DNA of 64,000 nucleotides, taken from NCBI GenBank assembly GCA_036268995.1, contig DATATB010000080.1:1-64000 (forward strand). The letters run 5' to 3'. Each line of letters opens with the position of its first letter. Position 1 is the first letter of the stretch. The notes beneath the pieces were generated by a model, which did not search any database, was not told the origin of the DNA, and saw only the letters and a list, made by a program, of their open reading frames with translations. The DNA comes from DATATB01 sp036268995. Its GTDB lineage: Bacteria; Planctomycetota; Planctomycetia; Pirellulales; PNKZ01. Positions 44,827-53,909 of the stretch are shown here, piece after piece. A program made the translations under genes and the position numbers.

Positions 44827-45038
44827 CTACCCCAGCCACTCCCCCACGATTTCCTCGACCGGCTCGCTTTCAGTGTCTCGTGGGCCAGCAGATGATCGAC
44901 CAGGGAGGCGAGTGCCGCCCAGAGATTATCTTCCTTCAGCCGGTGGTAAAGCTGAATCCAAACTTGCTCCGGATAGAAACCACCACCGCGGCTCGGCTCT
45001 TCAAGCGTGCAAATAGGTATTCCCTTGGTATCATTTGA
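44827..45038 (-). pseudogene. Frameshifted remnant of a short unknown gene
   Basis: On the minus strand a frame reads PICTLEEPSRGGGFYPEQVW, then HRLKEDNLWAALASLVDHLL. Near 44878 the sense continues in another frame as DTESEPVEEIVGEWLG followed by TAG at 44827. The two pieces join naturally if one or two bases were lost or gained. No ATG is found at the 5' end. I do not recognise the family. A real, alternatively started gene cannot be excluded. Confidence 0.35.
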
Positions 45039-45141
45039 GCGTCGTGAGACGCTTGCCGCCAATCGGGCGGAAGATGCCTGGTCGGCCGCTGACAGCGTTT
45101 GCTAGCCCCGACTGATTTGTACCCGGCAGGAGAAATCAACG

Positions 45142-46797
45142 ATGAGCTTTCTCAAAACTGTAGTCCGCCCTCAACTCTTGCTTGCCGTCGTCGTCGTCCA
45201 ATTGGTGTGTGGCAATTTAACTCAAGCTGCCGAGCGAAAGCCGAATATCCTTTTTATCGTGTCGGATGACACCGGGTATGGCGACCTGGGGCCTTATGGC
45301 GGCGGTGAAGGGCGCGGCATGCCGACGCCCAACATCGATCGGTTATCTGCCGCCGGCATGACGTTCTTCTCGTTCTACGCCCAGCCGAGCTGCACGCCGG
45401 GCCGCGCCGCGATGCAGACGGGCCGCATTCCGAACCGCAGCGGCATGACGACCGTGGCCTTCCAGGGGCAAGGCGGCGGACTTCCCGCGGCCGAGTGGAC
45501 GCCGGCGTCTTTGCTCAAGACGGCGGGATACAAGACGTACTTCACCGGCAAGTGGCACTTGGGAGAATCAGACTACGCGCTGCCGAATGCCCAGGGCTAC
45601 GACGTGATGGAGCATTGTTTTTTGTATCATTGCAACGCCTACACCTACGGCGACCCCACCTGGTTCCCCGACATGGAGCCAGAGCTGCGCGCGATGTTCA
45701 ACAAGGTCACCAAGGGCTCGTTGTCGGGCAAAGCGGGCGAAGCAGCCAAAGAGGATTGGAAGGTCAACGGTCAATACGTCGATACGCCCGAGAAAGGCGT
45801 CGTCGGCATTCCGTTCATGGACAAATACGTCGAACAGTCGGGCCTGAAGTTCTTGGAACAGGCGGCAAAGCATCCGGATCAGCCCTTCTATATCAATATC
45901 AACTTCATGAAGGTTCATCAGCCGAATCTACCGGCTCCGGAGTTCAAGCATAAGTCGCTCTCGAAATCGAGGTACGCGGATTCCGTGGTCGAACTCGATA
46001 CCCGCATCGGCCATGTCATGGACAAGCTGCGCGAGTTAGGGCTCGATAAGAACACGCTTGTCTTCTATACGACCGACAACGGCGCCTGGCAGGACGTTTA
46101 CCCAGATGCCGGCTACACGCCGTTCCGTGGGACCAAGGGAACGGTCCGCGAAGGTGGCAATCGCGTGCCGGCCATCGCGGTTTGGCCGGGTAAGATCAAG
46201 CCCGCGGTGCGGAATCATGATATCGTCGGCGGACTCGATATTTTGGCGACGTTTGCATCCGTAGCGGGCGTCAAGCTGCCGGAGAATGATCGGGAGGGAA
46301 AGCCGATCTATTTCGATAGCGTCGACATGTCCCCCGTACTGTTCGGCACTGGCAAGAGCGCCCGGAAGTCGTGGTTTTACTTCACGGAGAACGAGTTGAC
46401 GCCAGGAGCGGCACGCGTCGGCCATTATAAGGCGGTCTTCAATCTTCGCGGTGATAACGGGCAAGCCACCGGCGCTCTGGCGGTCGATTCCAATCTGGGC
46501 TGGAAGGGGCCAGACAAATACGTCGCGACCGTGCCCCAGGTATTCGACCTATGGCAAGATCCCCAGGAACGCTACGACGTGTTCATGAACAATTTCACGG
46601 AGCACACCTGGACGCTGGTGACCTTCAACAAGGAAATTACCGACTTGATGAAGACCTACATCAAGTATCCACCGCGGAAGTTGCAGAGCGAAACCTATAC
46701 AGGCCCGATCACCCTTTCCGAGTACCAACGTTTCAAGTTCGTGCGCGAGCAACTGCAAAAAGATGGTGTTCACATCCCGCTTCCCACCGGCAACTAG
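45142..46797 (+). CDS. Secreted arylsulfatase
   Basis: A 551-aa sulfatase with a signal peptide (LLLAVVVVQLVCGNLTQAA). Metal ligands are in NILFIVSDDTGYGDLG. The formylglycine motif is intact (CTPGRAAMQTGR). Further motifs are GKWHLGE, the MKVHQPNLP histidine and YTTDNGAWQ. Formylglycine-generating enzyme must mature the cysteine. The type resembles planctomycete arylsulfatase A-like enzymes acting on sulfated polysaccharides; the exact substrate is unknown. It is followed after 16 bases by an exported HAD hydrolase. Confidence 0.93.
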   Translation: MSFLKTVVRPQLLLAVVVVQLVCGNLTQAAERKPNILFIVSDDTGYGDLGPYGGGEGRGMPTPNIDRLSAAGMTFFSFYAQPSCTPGRAAMQTGRIPNRSGMTTVAFQGQGGGLPAAEWTPASLLKTAGYKTYFTGKWHLGESDYALPNAQGYDVMEHCFLYHCNAYTYGDPTWFPDMEPELRAMFNKVTKGSLSGKAGEAAKEDWKVNGQYVDTPEKGVVGIPFMDKYVEQSGLKFLEQAAKHPDQPFYININFMKVHQPNLPAPEFKHKSLSKSRYADSVVELDTRIGHVMDKLRELGLDKNTLVFYTTDNGAWQDVYPDAGYTPFRGTKGTVREGGNRVPAIAVWPGKIKPAVRNHDIVGGLDILATFASVAGVKLPENDREGKPIYFDSVDMSPVLFGTGKSARKSWFYFTENELTPGAARVGHYKAVFNLRGDNGQATGALAVDSNLGWKGPDKYVATVPQVFDLWQDPQERYDVFMNNFTEHTWTLVTFNKEITDLMKTYIKYPPRKLQSETYTGPITLSEYQRFKFVREQLQKDGVHIPLPTGN

Positions 46798-46813
46798 GCG
46801 GGCGGCCCCAGCC

Positions 46814-47836
46814 ATGCGAACGACATTGCGTTGTCTGCTCATTGTCATCCTGATGCTGGGCTCGGCGGCCAGGTTTGCCCGAGCCCAGTCGGCGGCAAGC
46901 GATCCGCTTCCATCCTGGAACGATGGACCGACAAAGTCGGCGATTCTCGGGTTTGTCCACCGCGTGACGCAGGCAAACTCGCCGGACTTCGTTCCCTTCG
47001 ACGAGCGCATTGCCGTGTTCGACAATGACGGCACGCTCTGGGGCGAGCAGCCCATGTACGTTCAACTGGCATTCGCGCTCGACCGCGTGAAGGCCCTCGC
47101 CCCGCAGCACCCCGAGTGGACCAACAAGGAGCCGTTCGCATCGATCCTCAAGCACGAGTTTAAGCAAGTCGCAGCGTCAGGCGAGAAGGGCATCATGGAA
47201 TTGCTGGCCGCGACGCATGCCGGCATGACCGTCGAAGAATTCAACAGGGAGGCGAAGGCTTGGATCATCACCGCCAGGCATCCCAAGACCCGCAAGCTTT
47301 ACACCGAGATGGTCTATCAACCCATGCTCGAATTAATCGCCCATCTGCGCGCTCACGGATTCAAAACGTTCGTCGTCTCCGGCGGCGGCGTCGAATTCAT
47401 GCGTGCGTGGACCGAAAGGGTATACGGAATTCCCCCGGAACAAATCGTAGGCAGCAGCATGAAGCTGAAGTTCGAAATGCGTGACGGCCTGCCGACCCTG
47501 ACAAAATTGCCGGAGATCGATCTGGTCGACGACAAGGCAGGAAAGCCCGTTGGCATTCAAAGACAGGTCGGCCGTCGACCCATCTTCGCGGCCGGGAATT
47601 CTGATGGCGATCTTCAAATGCTACAGTACACGACGATCGCTCGTAGTGCTGACGACAAGACGCCGCGCTTCGGCTTGATCGTTCATCACACCGATGCCGA
47701 GCGCGAATATGCTTACGACCGCGATTCGCCATTTGGCCGGCTAGACGAAGCACTTGCCGAGGCTACCCGCCGCGGCTGGGCAGTCGTCGACATGAAGACG
47801 GATTGGAATCGAATTTATCCGTCGACGGCTCCGTAG
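46814..47836 (+). CDS. Exported HAD-superfamily hydrolase
   Basis: A 340-aa protein. ATG 46814 begins a signal peptide (LLIVILMLGSAARFARAQ). HAD motif I is VFDNDGTLWGEQ (nucleophile Asp), motif II is FVVSGGG, motif III includes the Lys of TKLPEIDLVDDKAGKP, and motif IV is GNSDGDLQML. A phosphatase role fits, as in secreted phosphoserine-phosphatase-like HADs that often sit next to sulfatases. The long insertion between motifs I and II forms a cap. It probably acts with the preceding sulfatase. Confidence 0.88.
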   Translation: MRTTLRCLLIVILMLGSAARFARAQSAASDPLPSWNDGPTKSAILGFVHRVTQANSPDFVPFDERIAVFDNDGTLWGEQPMYVQLAFALDRVKALAPQHPEWTNKEPFASILKHEFKQVAASGEKGIMELLAATHAGMTVEEFNREAKAWIITARHPKTRKLYTEMVYQPMLELIAHLRAHGFKTFVVSGGGVEFMRAWTERVYGIPPEQIVGSSMKLKFEMRDGLPTLTKLPEIDLVDDKAGKPVGIQRQVGRRPIFAAGNSDGDLQMLQYTTIARSADDKTPRFGLIVHHTDAEREYAYDRDSPFGRLDEALAEATRRGWAVVDMKTDWNRIYPSTAP

Positions 47837-48161
47837 GCCGAGCTCAAAATCTGCAGGGTTCATTTCGTCCGGCGCCCGCACGCTTCAAATACTCTCCAGG
47901 GCCGGTGCGGGTACCGAAGCGGACCGCGCCGGCAATCGGTCTTCGATCAAGGCGGAAACTTCGGGTTATCGCTCTCATTGATAGTGTTTCTAGCTAGCTG
48001 TCTAGAATTCGCTAGTCGCTGTCGGCACGACCGCGAAATCTTCTCATGACCTCCCCTTAAAAGGGTGCGATCGCCATACCAGCACGCGGGATCGACTTAG
48101 ATTGCGCCACCCCATCGACGACACGATAGATACGGGAACGTAGCTTTGGGGGCACGAATCG
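47837..48161. other. Intergenic region upstream of the barrel genes
   Basis: 325 bases between the HAD gene and the outer-membrane gene. It is AT-richer in its middle (47970-48010) and includes CCCTTAAAAGGG, a perfect 12-base palindrome at ~48054. No gene, terminator with T run or firm promoter was found. Confidence 0.4.
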
Positions 48162-49055
48162 ATGCGCTGGGTGGCCATTCTTTTTGCAGCGCTCGCCTGC
48201 GTGCTCCTGCCTGGGGGAGAAGTCGCCGGGCAAGATGTCGAGCAGGATACGATTCCCATTGCCAGCCGCATTCTTCCCGAGCTCGATTCTGCAAGCCGCG
48301 AGGCTGGGGACGAAGGCGAAGAAGAGCCGGATGACGAGATTGAAACCGACCGCGATTCGTTTACGCCTGCGACGACCGTCGTCGGCTACAAGCGGCTGGT
48401 GGTGGAGAGCGCCTGGTCGTACATCGATAATCGTTCGGTCGCCGACACGAACAGCCTGCCCGAATTGATCTGCCGTTACGGCGTCTCTGATTGGCTGGAG
48501 CTGCGCGTGGGCTTCAATTACGAAGTCGGCGGCGCACCGAATTCGGTTTCCGGCGACGACGGAGAAGATCAGCCCACCAATGGGCGGAAGATCGAGCGCG
48601 ATAGCCAGATCTTCTACGGCCTGAAAGCGGCCATCACCAGCCAGCGCGGCTGGCGTCCCATGAGCGTGCTGATCGTGCAGGCCGGCACGCCCACCAGCGG
48701 AAGCGACACCGCGACCCAGATGTTTGCCACGTATGCCGTTGGGTGGACGTTTGCCAATCGTTGGAAGTGGGACACAGCCCTCCGCTACGGCTATGACACG
48801 TTTGCCGATGAGCCCGTCAACGTCTGGGCACCGTCGACCGTGCTCAAGATTCCACTTGGCAAGCGGTGGGCCGTGCACGGCGAGTATTTCGCGATTCTTC
48901 GCAACGGCTCGACGGTCAACGATCAACACTACTTCAGCCCCGGCGTTAGCTATCTCCTCACCAGCAATCTGGAGATCGGCACGCGTTTTGGTTGGGGGCT
49001 CAGCCAAGACGCCCCCAGGTTCTTTATGAACACCGGTTTCGGCTGGCGGTACTAA
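48162..49055 (+). CDS. Outer-membrane beta-barrel, transporter-like protein (297 aa)
   Basis: A signal peptide (WVAILFAALACVLLPGGEVAG) leads to an acidic linker and then alternating aromatic/polar beta-strands ending in a terminal aromatic (FGWRY), typical of outer-membrane barrels. The pattern PELICRYGVSDWLELRVGFN resembles the phenol-degradation meta-like transporter/OMP family. The function is probably a small-molecule channel. The stop overlaps the next start by one base (TAATG at 49053-49057), so the two barrels are translationally coupled. Confidence 0.78.
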   Translation: MRWVAILFAALACVLLPGGEVAGQDVEQDTIPIASRILPELDSASREAGDEGEEEPDDEIETDRDSFTPATTVVGYKRLVVESAWSYIDNRSVADTNSLPELICRYGVSDWLELRVGFNYEVGGAPNSVSGDDGEDQPTNGRKIERDSQIFYGLKAAITSQRGWRPMSVLIVQAGTPTSGSDTATQMFATYAVGWTFANRWKWDTALRYGYDTFADEPVNVWAPSTVLKIPLGKRWAVHGEYFAILRNGSTVNDQHYFSPGVSYLLTSNLEIGTRFGWGLSQDAPRFFMNTGFGWRY

Positions 49056-50422
49056 TGTTTGTGTGCCGCGCGATCGGAACCTGGTGCATCGTGGGAAAAG
49101 CGCTGATCGTGCTCGCCGGTCTTTTGCTTTCTCCGGCTCCATGTGCGGCCGGCGAACCGGCTGACCAGCCGGCCATGCCGCAAGAAGCCGTGGAAGCCTC
49201 GGAGCCCGTGTTGCCGGCTCCCAGCATCGCAGCCCAATTTCCCCGCACCTGGCAAGCGACGCCCTGGATGACTGCGCGGCTGCGTGGCCGAGTAGACACC
49301 GATGCGATCTGGACCAGCCAGAGCCCAGCCAATGAGACAACGTTTGGCGATTTGGGAAGCGCCGTCGGCTTGCGACGTGCGCGTCTCGGCCTGGAAGGAA
49401 GCCTGGGAGACAACGGCCGCTACATCGCCGAAATCGATCTGGCATCCGGCCAGGTAATTCCGCAGGACGCATTCGTCGGCCTGGGAAATGTGCAGGCGGG
49501 CGGGGAGAAACGCATCGGCCACTTCCGCGAGCCGTTCAGTTTGGAAGGGGGCACGAGTGCCAACTCGTTTGCCTTTATGGAACGATCGCCGGTCAACATG
49601 CTCGACCCCGCGCGCAACTGGGGTCTCGGCTATTTCGGCGCGAACGATGATGGATCCCGAACTTTCGCGATGGGGGTATTTCAGGCGGGAACCGGCCCAG
49701 GCGACTTTCAAAGCGAGCCGGGAAGCACGGTTGGTTTTACGGAGCGAATCACCCTAGCGCCGATCAATTCCGATCAAGGCCGCCGTCTCCTCCATTTGGG
49801 CGCGGCCCTTTCGGAGCGGATTCCTGAGCAGGGCGTGATCATCCTCAATCAGCAGCCGCAATCCGCGTTGATCGATTTTGGCAATTCATCGGCGTCGCCG
49901 TTTGTTCCCCAAATCGCGATCCCAGCGAGGTATCAGCAGCTGATTAATCTGCAATGCGCGCTGGCACGCGGCTCGTTCTGGAGCCAAGCTGAGTGGTACA
50001 GTACGGTGATCTCGCAAACGAATGGACCGGCAGTCTTCTACCACGGGTGCCATGTCGACTGCGGCTATTTTCTCACAGGTGAGAATCGTGCCTACTCGGG
50101 CGAAAACGGCGTTTTCGGAGCCGTGCGCGTGAATAGGCCTGTGTTTCGCTGCGGTGCGGCACATGGGCAACCTCATGGTTGGGGCGCCTGGGAGTTGACG
50201 GCCAGGTTCGCCTATCTGGATTTTTTCGATCGCAATACTCCGCTTGGTCCAAGCGGACAATTGGTGGGTGTTCAGCTTTCCGCGGCAACCTTCGGTGTCA
50301 ACTGGTATTTGGCTGACCGCGTCCGGCTGATGTTCAACTACAGCTATGAGATGCCGAACGAACCGAACACTGGCTCTAGCGTTGCGAACATCTTCGCTAC
50401 CAGGCTCGGGATCTTCTGGTAA
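49055..50422 (+). CDS. Porin O/P-like outer-membrane channel
   Basis: A 455-aa barrel with a signal peptide (IVLAGLLLSPAPCAAG). The region RRARLGLEGSLGDNGRYIAE, then GHFREPFSLEGGTSANSFAFMERSP, is the signature of the OprO/OprP phosphate-selective porin family. The C-terminus ends in FATRLGIFW, with the terminal aromatic needed for outer-membrane insertion. Anion or phosphate selectivity is inferred only from the family. It shares the TAATG junction with the preceding barrel. It converges on the S53 protease gene. Confidence 0.85.
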   Translation: MFVCRAIGTWCIVGKALIVLAGLLLSPAPCAAGEPADQPAMPQEAVEASEPVLPAPSIAAQFPRTWQATPWMTARLRGRVDTDAIWTSQSPANETTFGDLGSAVGLRRARLGLEGSLGDNGRYIAEIDLASGQVIPQDAFVGLGNVQAGGEKRIGHFREPFSLEGGTSANSFAFMERSPVNMLDPARNWGLGYFGANDDGSRTFAMGVFQAGTGPGDFQSEPGSTVGFTERITLAPINSDQGRRLLHLGAALSERIPEQGVIILNQQPQSALIDFGNSSASPFVPQIAIPARYQQLINLQCALARGSFWSQAEWYSTVISQTNGPAVFYHGCHVDCGYFLTGENRAYSGENGVFGAVRVNRPVFRCGAAHGQPHGWGAWELTARFAYLDFFDRNTPLGPSGQLVGVQLSAATFGVNWYLADRVRLMFNYSYEMPNEPNTGSSVANIFATRLGIFW

Positions 50423-50580
50423 CCCGATGTGCTTTTTCCGGCGCTTTGCGACGTGCAACATGCCTGGCAACTTCGAACTAAAAGTGGATCAAAGATCGAG
50501 GCCAGCACATGAATACGCCATACGCATTGTCGAGCTTCTTAACTGGAGACAGTGCCGTCTCTAATTGCCTCAAGGGCTCG

Positions 50581-52371
50581 TTACCGGTGCAGTCCGCGGC
50601 TTGGCGAGCCAAGGTAGCTGAAGTCGTTCGCGGTCAACAGCGAATCGACAAGCCGGTCGGCGTCCGAGTCGGTCTCGGTCCGCTCGAGCAGGTCGGCCAG
50701 GCTCAGGGGATTATTCAGCGGGCTGGCAGGCTCCATCGGCTCGGTCGACACAGTCGACACGGCCGCATGCGTCGACATCTGCACGTCGAGGATTCCCGTC
50801 GAGATGGAAGGGGCGGCCATCGGATCGGCGGGCGAAAGCATTCCCGTGTTGCCGGTCGACGCGGTTTTCGAAGCAGCCGTCGTGCCCGTCGAAGCCGTAA
50901 GCAGAGTGGCGTTCGGGATGGTTTCGTTGACGGCGATCAGGTCCTCCACAACCGAGTAGGCCTTCGGCGTGCCGCGGCCCGTGACCAGGTCGTAGCCGGC
51001 CGTGGCGTTGTAACCATTGCTGCCGCTCGTGATGTCGTGGAAATCGTTCGAGCTTAGCGAGTAGATGTCCCGGTCGACGTTTTTCAAATCGGCCTTTTGG
51101 GCGTTGGCCCGTCCCTGGTTGGCCAAGGCAATGATGCCGGCCCAGGCTTGGGTGCCGAAGCTGGTTCCGGAGCCCGTTTCCCAGCCGCCATCTTCGGAAA
51201 GATAAGTGTAGACCGGCGTCGCGGTATCGCCGTCGAAGGCGACATCCGGGGTCGTCCGCATGGTCGACGAATTGAACGGAGTCATGTAGCTCGGCTGCGT
51301 TTCGTATTTGCTGATCCCGCCGCCCGAACCTTCCGTGGCGTTCCAAGACCCGGCGGGTCCCAGACTCCAGGCCGTTTCCGAGGCATATGCGCCGTTGACC
51401 ATTTGCAGGTTGGTGCCGCCAACGGACAGCACGTTCGGCGAAGAAGCCGGGTACTGGGCTCCGGACAAGCTGCTGGCGTCCTTTCCGCCGTTGTCACCGG
51501 CGGCGGCGACGAAGGTCACGGGGATATGGCCGGCCGGAGTCGTGAAATAGGAGTCCGCCGTGGTCTCGGCAGGGCCGCCATCTTTGAGCCAATCGGCCTC
51601 GTCGTACGCCCAGCTCATTGAAACCACGCTGACGCCCGGTGCATTGCGCGCGATGTTCACGGCCGCGAGCATGTCGTTCGGGGTAACGAAGTTCTGTCCG
51701 TCGTCCGGCCGGGCCTCGATCAAATCGATGTTCGCTTTCGGAGCGATGGCATGCACCCATTCGACGTCCATCGCGGCTTCCCGCTCCCAGGTGGCTTCGT
51801 AGACGTTAGTGCCATTCACCGACGTCAAGGTGAGCGGCGGCGCACTCGGGGGAGTCATTGGGTTGTAGGGATCTTCCACAAACGGATCCCCCTTCAAAGT
51901 CGCATTGAGCGTAATGCTCGGCAAATTGTTGGTCTGGTCGAACTGGTTCAGATCCTGCTGCAAGGAGCCGTTGAGGCCGCTGTATTCCCCGTCGTTTTGG
52001 TCGATCGAGAACTCCTGCAAGCAGTTGTAAGCTTCGACAATGGCCACGGTCTGGCCGGCGCCGTTCAAATTCTGTGCGGCCAGCGTGTTGATGCCGTAGG
52101 CGGCGTCAATATTTGCCGGCGAAAAGGGTGGGAGTGTGCTGGGGTTCTTGACGATCGGAAACGGTGCTGTCCCCGGAGGGACGTTTTCAATGGCTGGCTG
52201 CAGGACAGCCGCCGGAGGATTCACCGTAACGGTTTGGACGGCCAGCGCAGCGGGAACCGGGTTATTCGGCGACGCCGAGCGCATTTCCCGAGATTCCAGG
52301 ACCTCGAAGCTAAATGAACGGTTAGATTTCCGCACCGACGTTTTCTTCTTGCCGATCATCTTGCGCCTCAT
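50581..52371 (-). CDS. S53-family (sedolisin-like) serine carboxyl protease
   Basis: A 596-aa protease. ATG 52371 is chosen (52359 is possible). The N-terminus is basic and contains FSFEVLESREMRSAS, the planctomycete LExR-type motif of secreted proteins. The catalytic Glu/Asp pair is in EREAAMDVEWVHAIAP, the oxyanion Asp in AAGDNGG and the nucleophile Ser in GSGTSFGTQAW. The C-terminal calcium site reads HDITSGSNGYNATAGYD then GRGTP. A long acidic/Thr-rich tail of ~110 residues follows. These enzymes cleave at acid pH outside the cell. No separate classical signal peptide precedes the LExR segment. Confidence 0.9.
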   Translation of the reverse strand: MRRKMIGKKKTSVRKSNRSFSFEVLESREMRSASPNNPVPAALAVQTVTVNPPAAVLQPAIENVPPGTAPFPIVKNPSTLPPFSPANIDAAYGINTLAAQNLNGAGQTVAIVEAYNCLQEFSIDQNDGEYSGLNGSLQQDLNQFDQTNNLPSITLNATLKGDPFVEDPYNPMTPPSAPPLTLTSVNGTNVYEATWEREAAMDVEWVHAIAPKANIDLIEARPDDGQNFVTPNDMLAAVNIARNAPGVSVVSMSWAYDEADWLKDGGPAETTADSYFTTPAGHIPVTFVAAAGDNGGKDASSLSGAQYPASSPNVLSVGGTNLQMVNGAYASETAWSLGPAGSWNATEGSGGGISKYETQPSYMTPFNSSTMRTTPDVAFDGDTATPVYTYLSEDGGWETGSGTSFGTQAWAGIIALANQGRANAQKADLKNVDRDIYSLSSNDFHDITSGSNGYNATAGYDLVTGRGTPKAYSVVEDLIAVNETIPNATLLTASTGTTAASKTASTGNTGMLSPADPMAAPSISTGILDVQMSTHAAVSTVSTEPMEPASPLNNPLSLADLLERTETDSDADRLVDSLLTANDFSYLGSPSRGLHR

Positions 52372-52970
52372 GGGGTTAGGTGACTCGCGGCCGTTCGTCT
52401 CGTAAGCACGTCGGGCCTTCTCTCCCACTTCAAGGCGTAGCCCGCATCGATGTGTTACACGGCCGGCGGGCAGGGGCCGGTTTTGCGGCGTTTGCGCAGC
52501 GCGGCAGCGATATCGGCAAGGCGATCCAGTCAGATCTTGCCGAGGCGCTAGCGAAAGTCGGTCGCCGATGAATTCGCGTCATGCGACCGATGAATCGCGA
52601 CAAGCATCGATTTCAGAAACGCATCATTCGGAGTGCGCAGCAGCAGTGCTTCGAGGTTGGCAATGTCCCGGCTCTTCGAGACGCTCCGTACATCGGCCGT
52701 TATTTGGCCTTCGCGGCCCGCCCCGAATTGCGGATCTATGGACGGCGGGTGAAGTGCAGCGCCCGGCGAAGAGCAGATCGGCGGACGAATGGTGCGGCGC
52801 ACAAGCTTCGATTCTTCCCAATAGCTGCGGGAAGAAGAGCGCCGCAAAACCAACGCAAGAGCCGCGTTGTCGGCAACGGAGACTCTCGCCAAAGAGGGAC
52901 GCCGCGACCGATCGTCGTAACGCGTGACCGCACAAATAGCTGTGCGAAATTCGAGCGGCGAAAAGAGAAG
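52372..52970. other. Intergenic region between the S53 protease and tRNA-Gln
   Basis: Roughly 600 bases with no supported gene. A minus-strand frame ending at 52548 contains LEALLLRTPNDAFLKSMLV, which could be a remnant, but its N-terminal part looks random and no good start exists. Overlapping plus-strand frames are Arg-rich shadows. Confidence 0.4.
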
Positions 52971-53041
52971 CTGGGGAACTAGGATTCGAACCTAGACTAA
53001 AGCGTCCAGAGCGCTCCGTGCTACCGTTACACCATTCCCCA
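52971..53041 (-). tRNA. tRNA-Gln (anticodon CUG)
   Basis: A full cloverleaf can be drawn: acceptor TGGGGAA/TTCCCCA with discriminator G, a D arm, anticodon stem GAGCG/CGCTT with loop CTCTGGA (anticodon CTG) and T arm CTAGG-TTCGAAT-CCTAG. The 3' CCA is not encoded. An inverted repeat (GGGGCGTC/GACGCCCC, 53076-53117) lies just upstream. Confidence 0.95.
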
Positions 53042-53434
53042 TCATCAGAGGGCTGTTTGTCCGCGCGGCGCGGTTGGGGCGTCCCGATGGTGCGCGTCTG
53101 GTCGCGCGAGACGCCCCGCCGCAGGCGGCAAAAAGCCGTTGATAGCTGCCACGTTAGGGCCGATAGCCAAACTCGTCAAGGGGAATCGGGCCGCTGGGGC
53201 TCTTGCGTGGCACTCCGCGGACCCGCAGTTGGGAAACGGCCGGGGACCTGCCGGCGAGTGGCGAACCCGCACGAATTCTGCTGCCTCGCCGTGCTAGCGG
53301 ATCCGTGCGATCGGTGATCCGGGTCCGGCACGCATGGCAGTTGCCCGATCAAACTGGCCCACGGAGGCGCCGCGGGTGCGCCTGCGGCCGGACCGCGGAC
53401 CGCACGCGAATTCCGTTACCGGAGCACAACTAGC
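53042..53434. other. Intergenic region between tRNA-Gln and the lipoprotein gene
   Basis: 393 bases without a supported gene. It contains the 8-bp inverted repeat at 53076-53117, with no following T run on either strand. The rest is featureless GC-rich sequence. Confidence 0.4.
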
Positions 53435-53671
53435 CTAGTCGCTGCCGGTCGGGTTGCCGCCGCTGCTGCGGGCTGGGCCGGAGCCGCCGCCCCCCTCGCC
53501 AATTGCGCCTAGGCCCGTCGTGCCGGCCCCGGGCGGGCTTGCCGAGTTGCTTTGCGAGCCGCTGGCGGGCTGTTGGTTGCCTGCGGCACCCATCGGCTTG
53601 GACTGATCGCCCTTTCCACAACCGGCGAGCGTCAGAGCCGCCGCCATTACCCCCACCAAGAGCGTACGCAT
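53435..53671 (-). CDS. Small lipoprotein (78 aa)
   Basis: A 78-aa protein. The N-terminus MRTLLVGVMAAALTLAGCGK is a type II signal peptide with lipobox LAGC. The mature part is low-complexity and rich in Gly, Ser, Pro and Gln, with no domain. It should be anchored in a membrane after lipidation. Function unknown. It is divergent from the Gfo/Idh/MocA gene, 238 bases away. Confidence 0.75.
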   Translation of the reverse strand: MRTLLVGVMAAALTLAGCGKGDQSKPMGAAGNQQPASGSQSNSASPPGAGTTGLGAIGEGGGGSGPARSSGGNPTGSD

Positions 53672-53909
53672 CGATCGACTCCTTTGCGCAATGCACGGTT
53701 GCGTCTACACGTTTCGAAACAACGGCCTCGCGACAGGCGAGCGAATTCCGCGCCAGCCAGGCGTCGCGAAGGGTTTTGGCCGGGTTACATTGCTTGAATT
53801 GCGCCAAGGGCCAGCCTATTCTGGAACGCACCACCCCTGCACGAGCTGCCGGCAAACGAATTTGCCGGCAGCTTTCCTACCCGCATACTGGTCCGAGGAG
53901 TTTTTAGCA

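Noticed and set aside
52581..52982. 133-codon plus-strand frame before the tRNA
   Set aside because: Arg-rich with no motifs; it runs into the tRNA gene and lacks a credible ribosome site.
53076..53117. Inverted repeat upstream of tRNA-Gln considered as a regulatory structure
   Set aside because: GC-rich with no T run and no known tRNA leader motif; kept only as a note in the intergenic entry.
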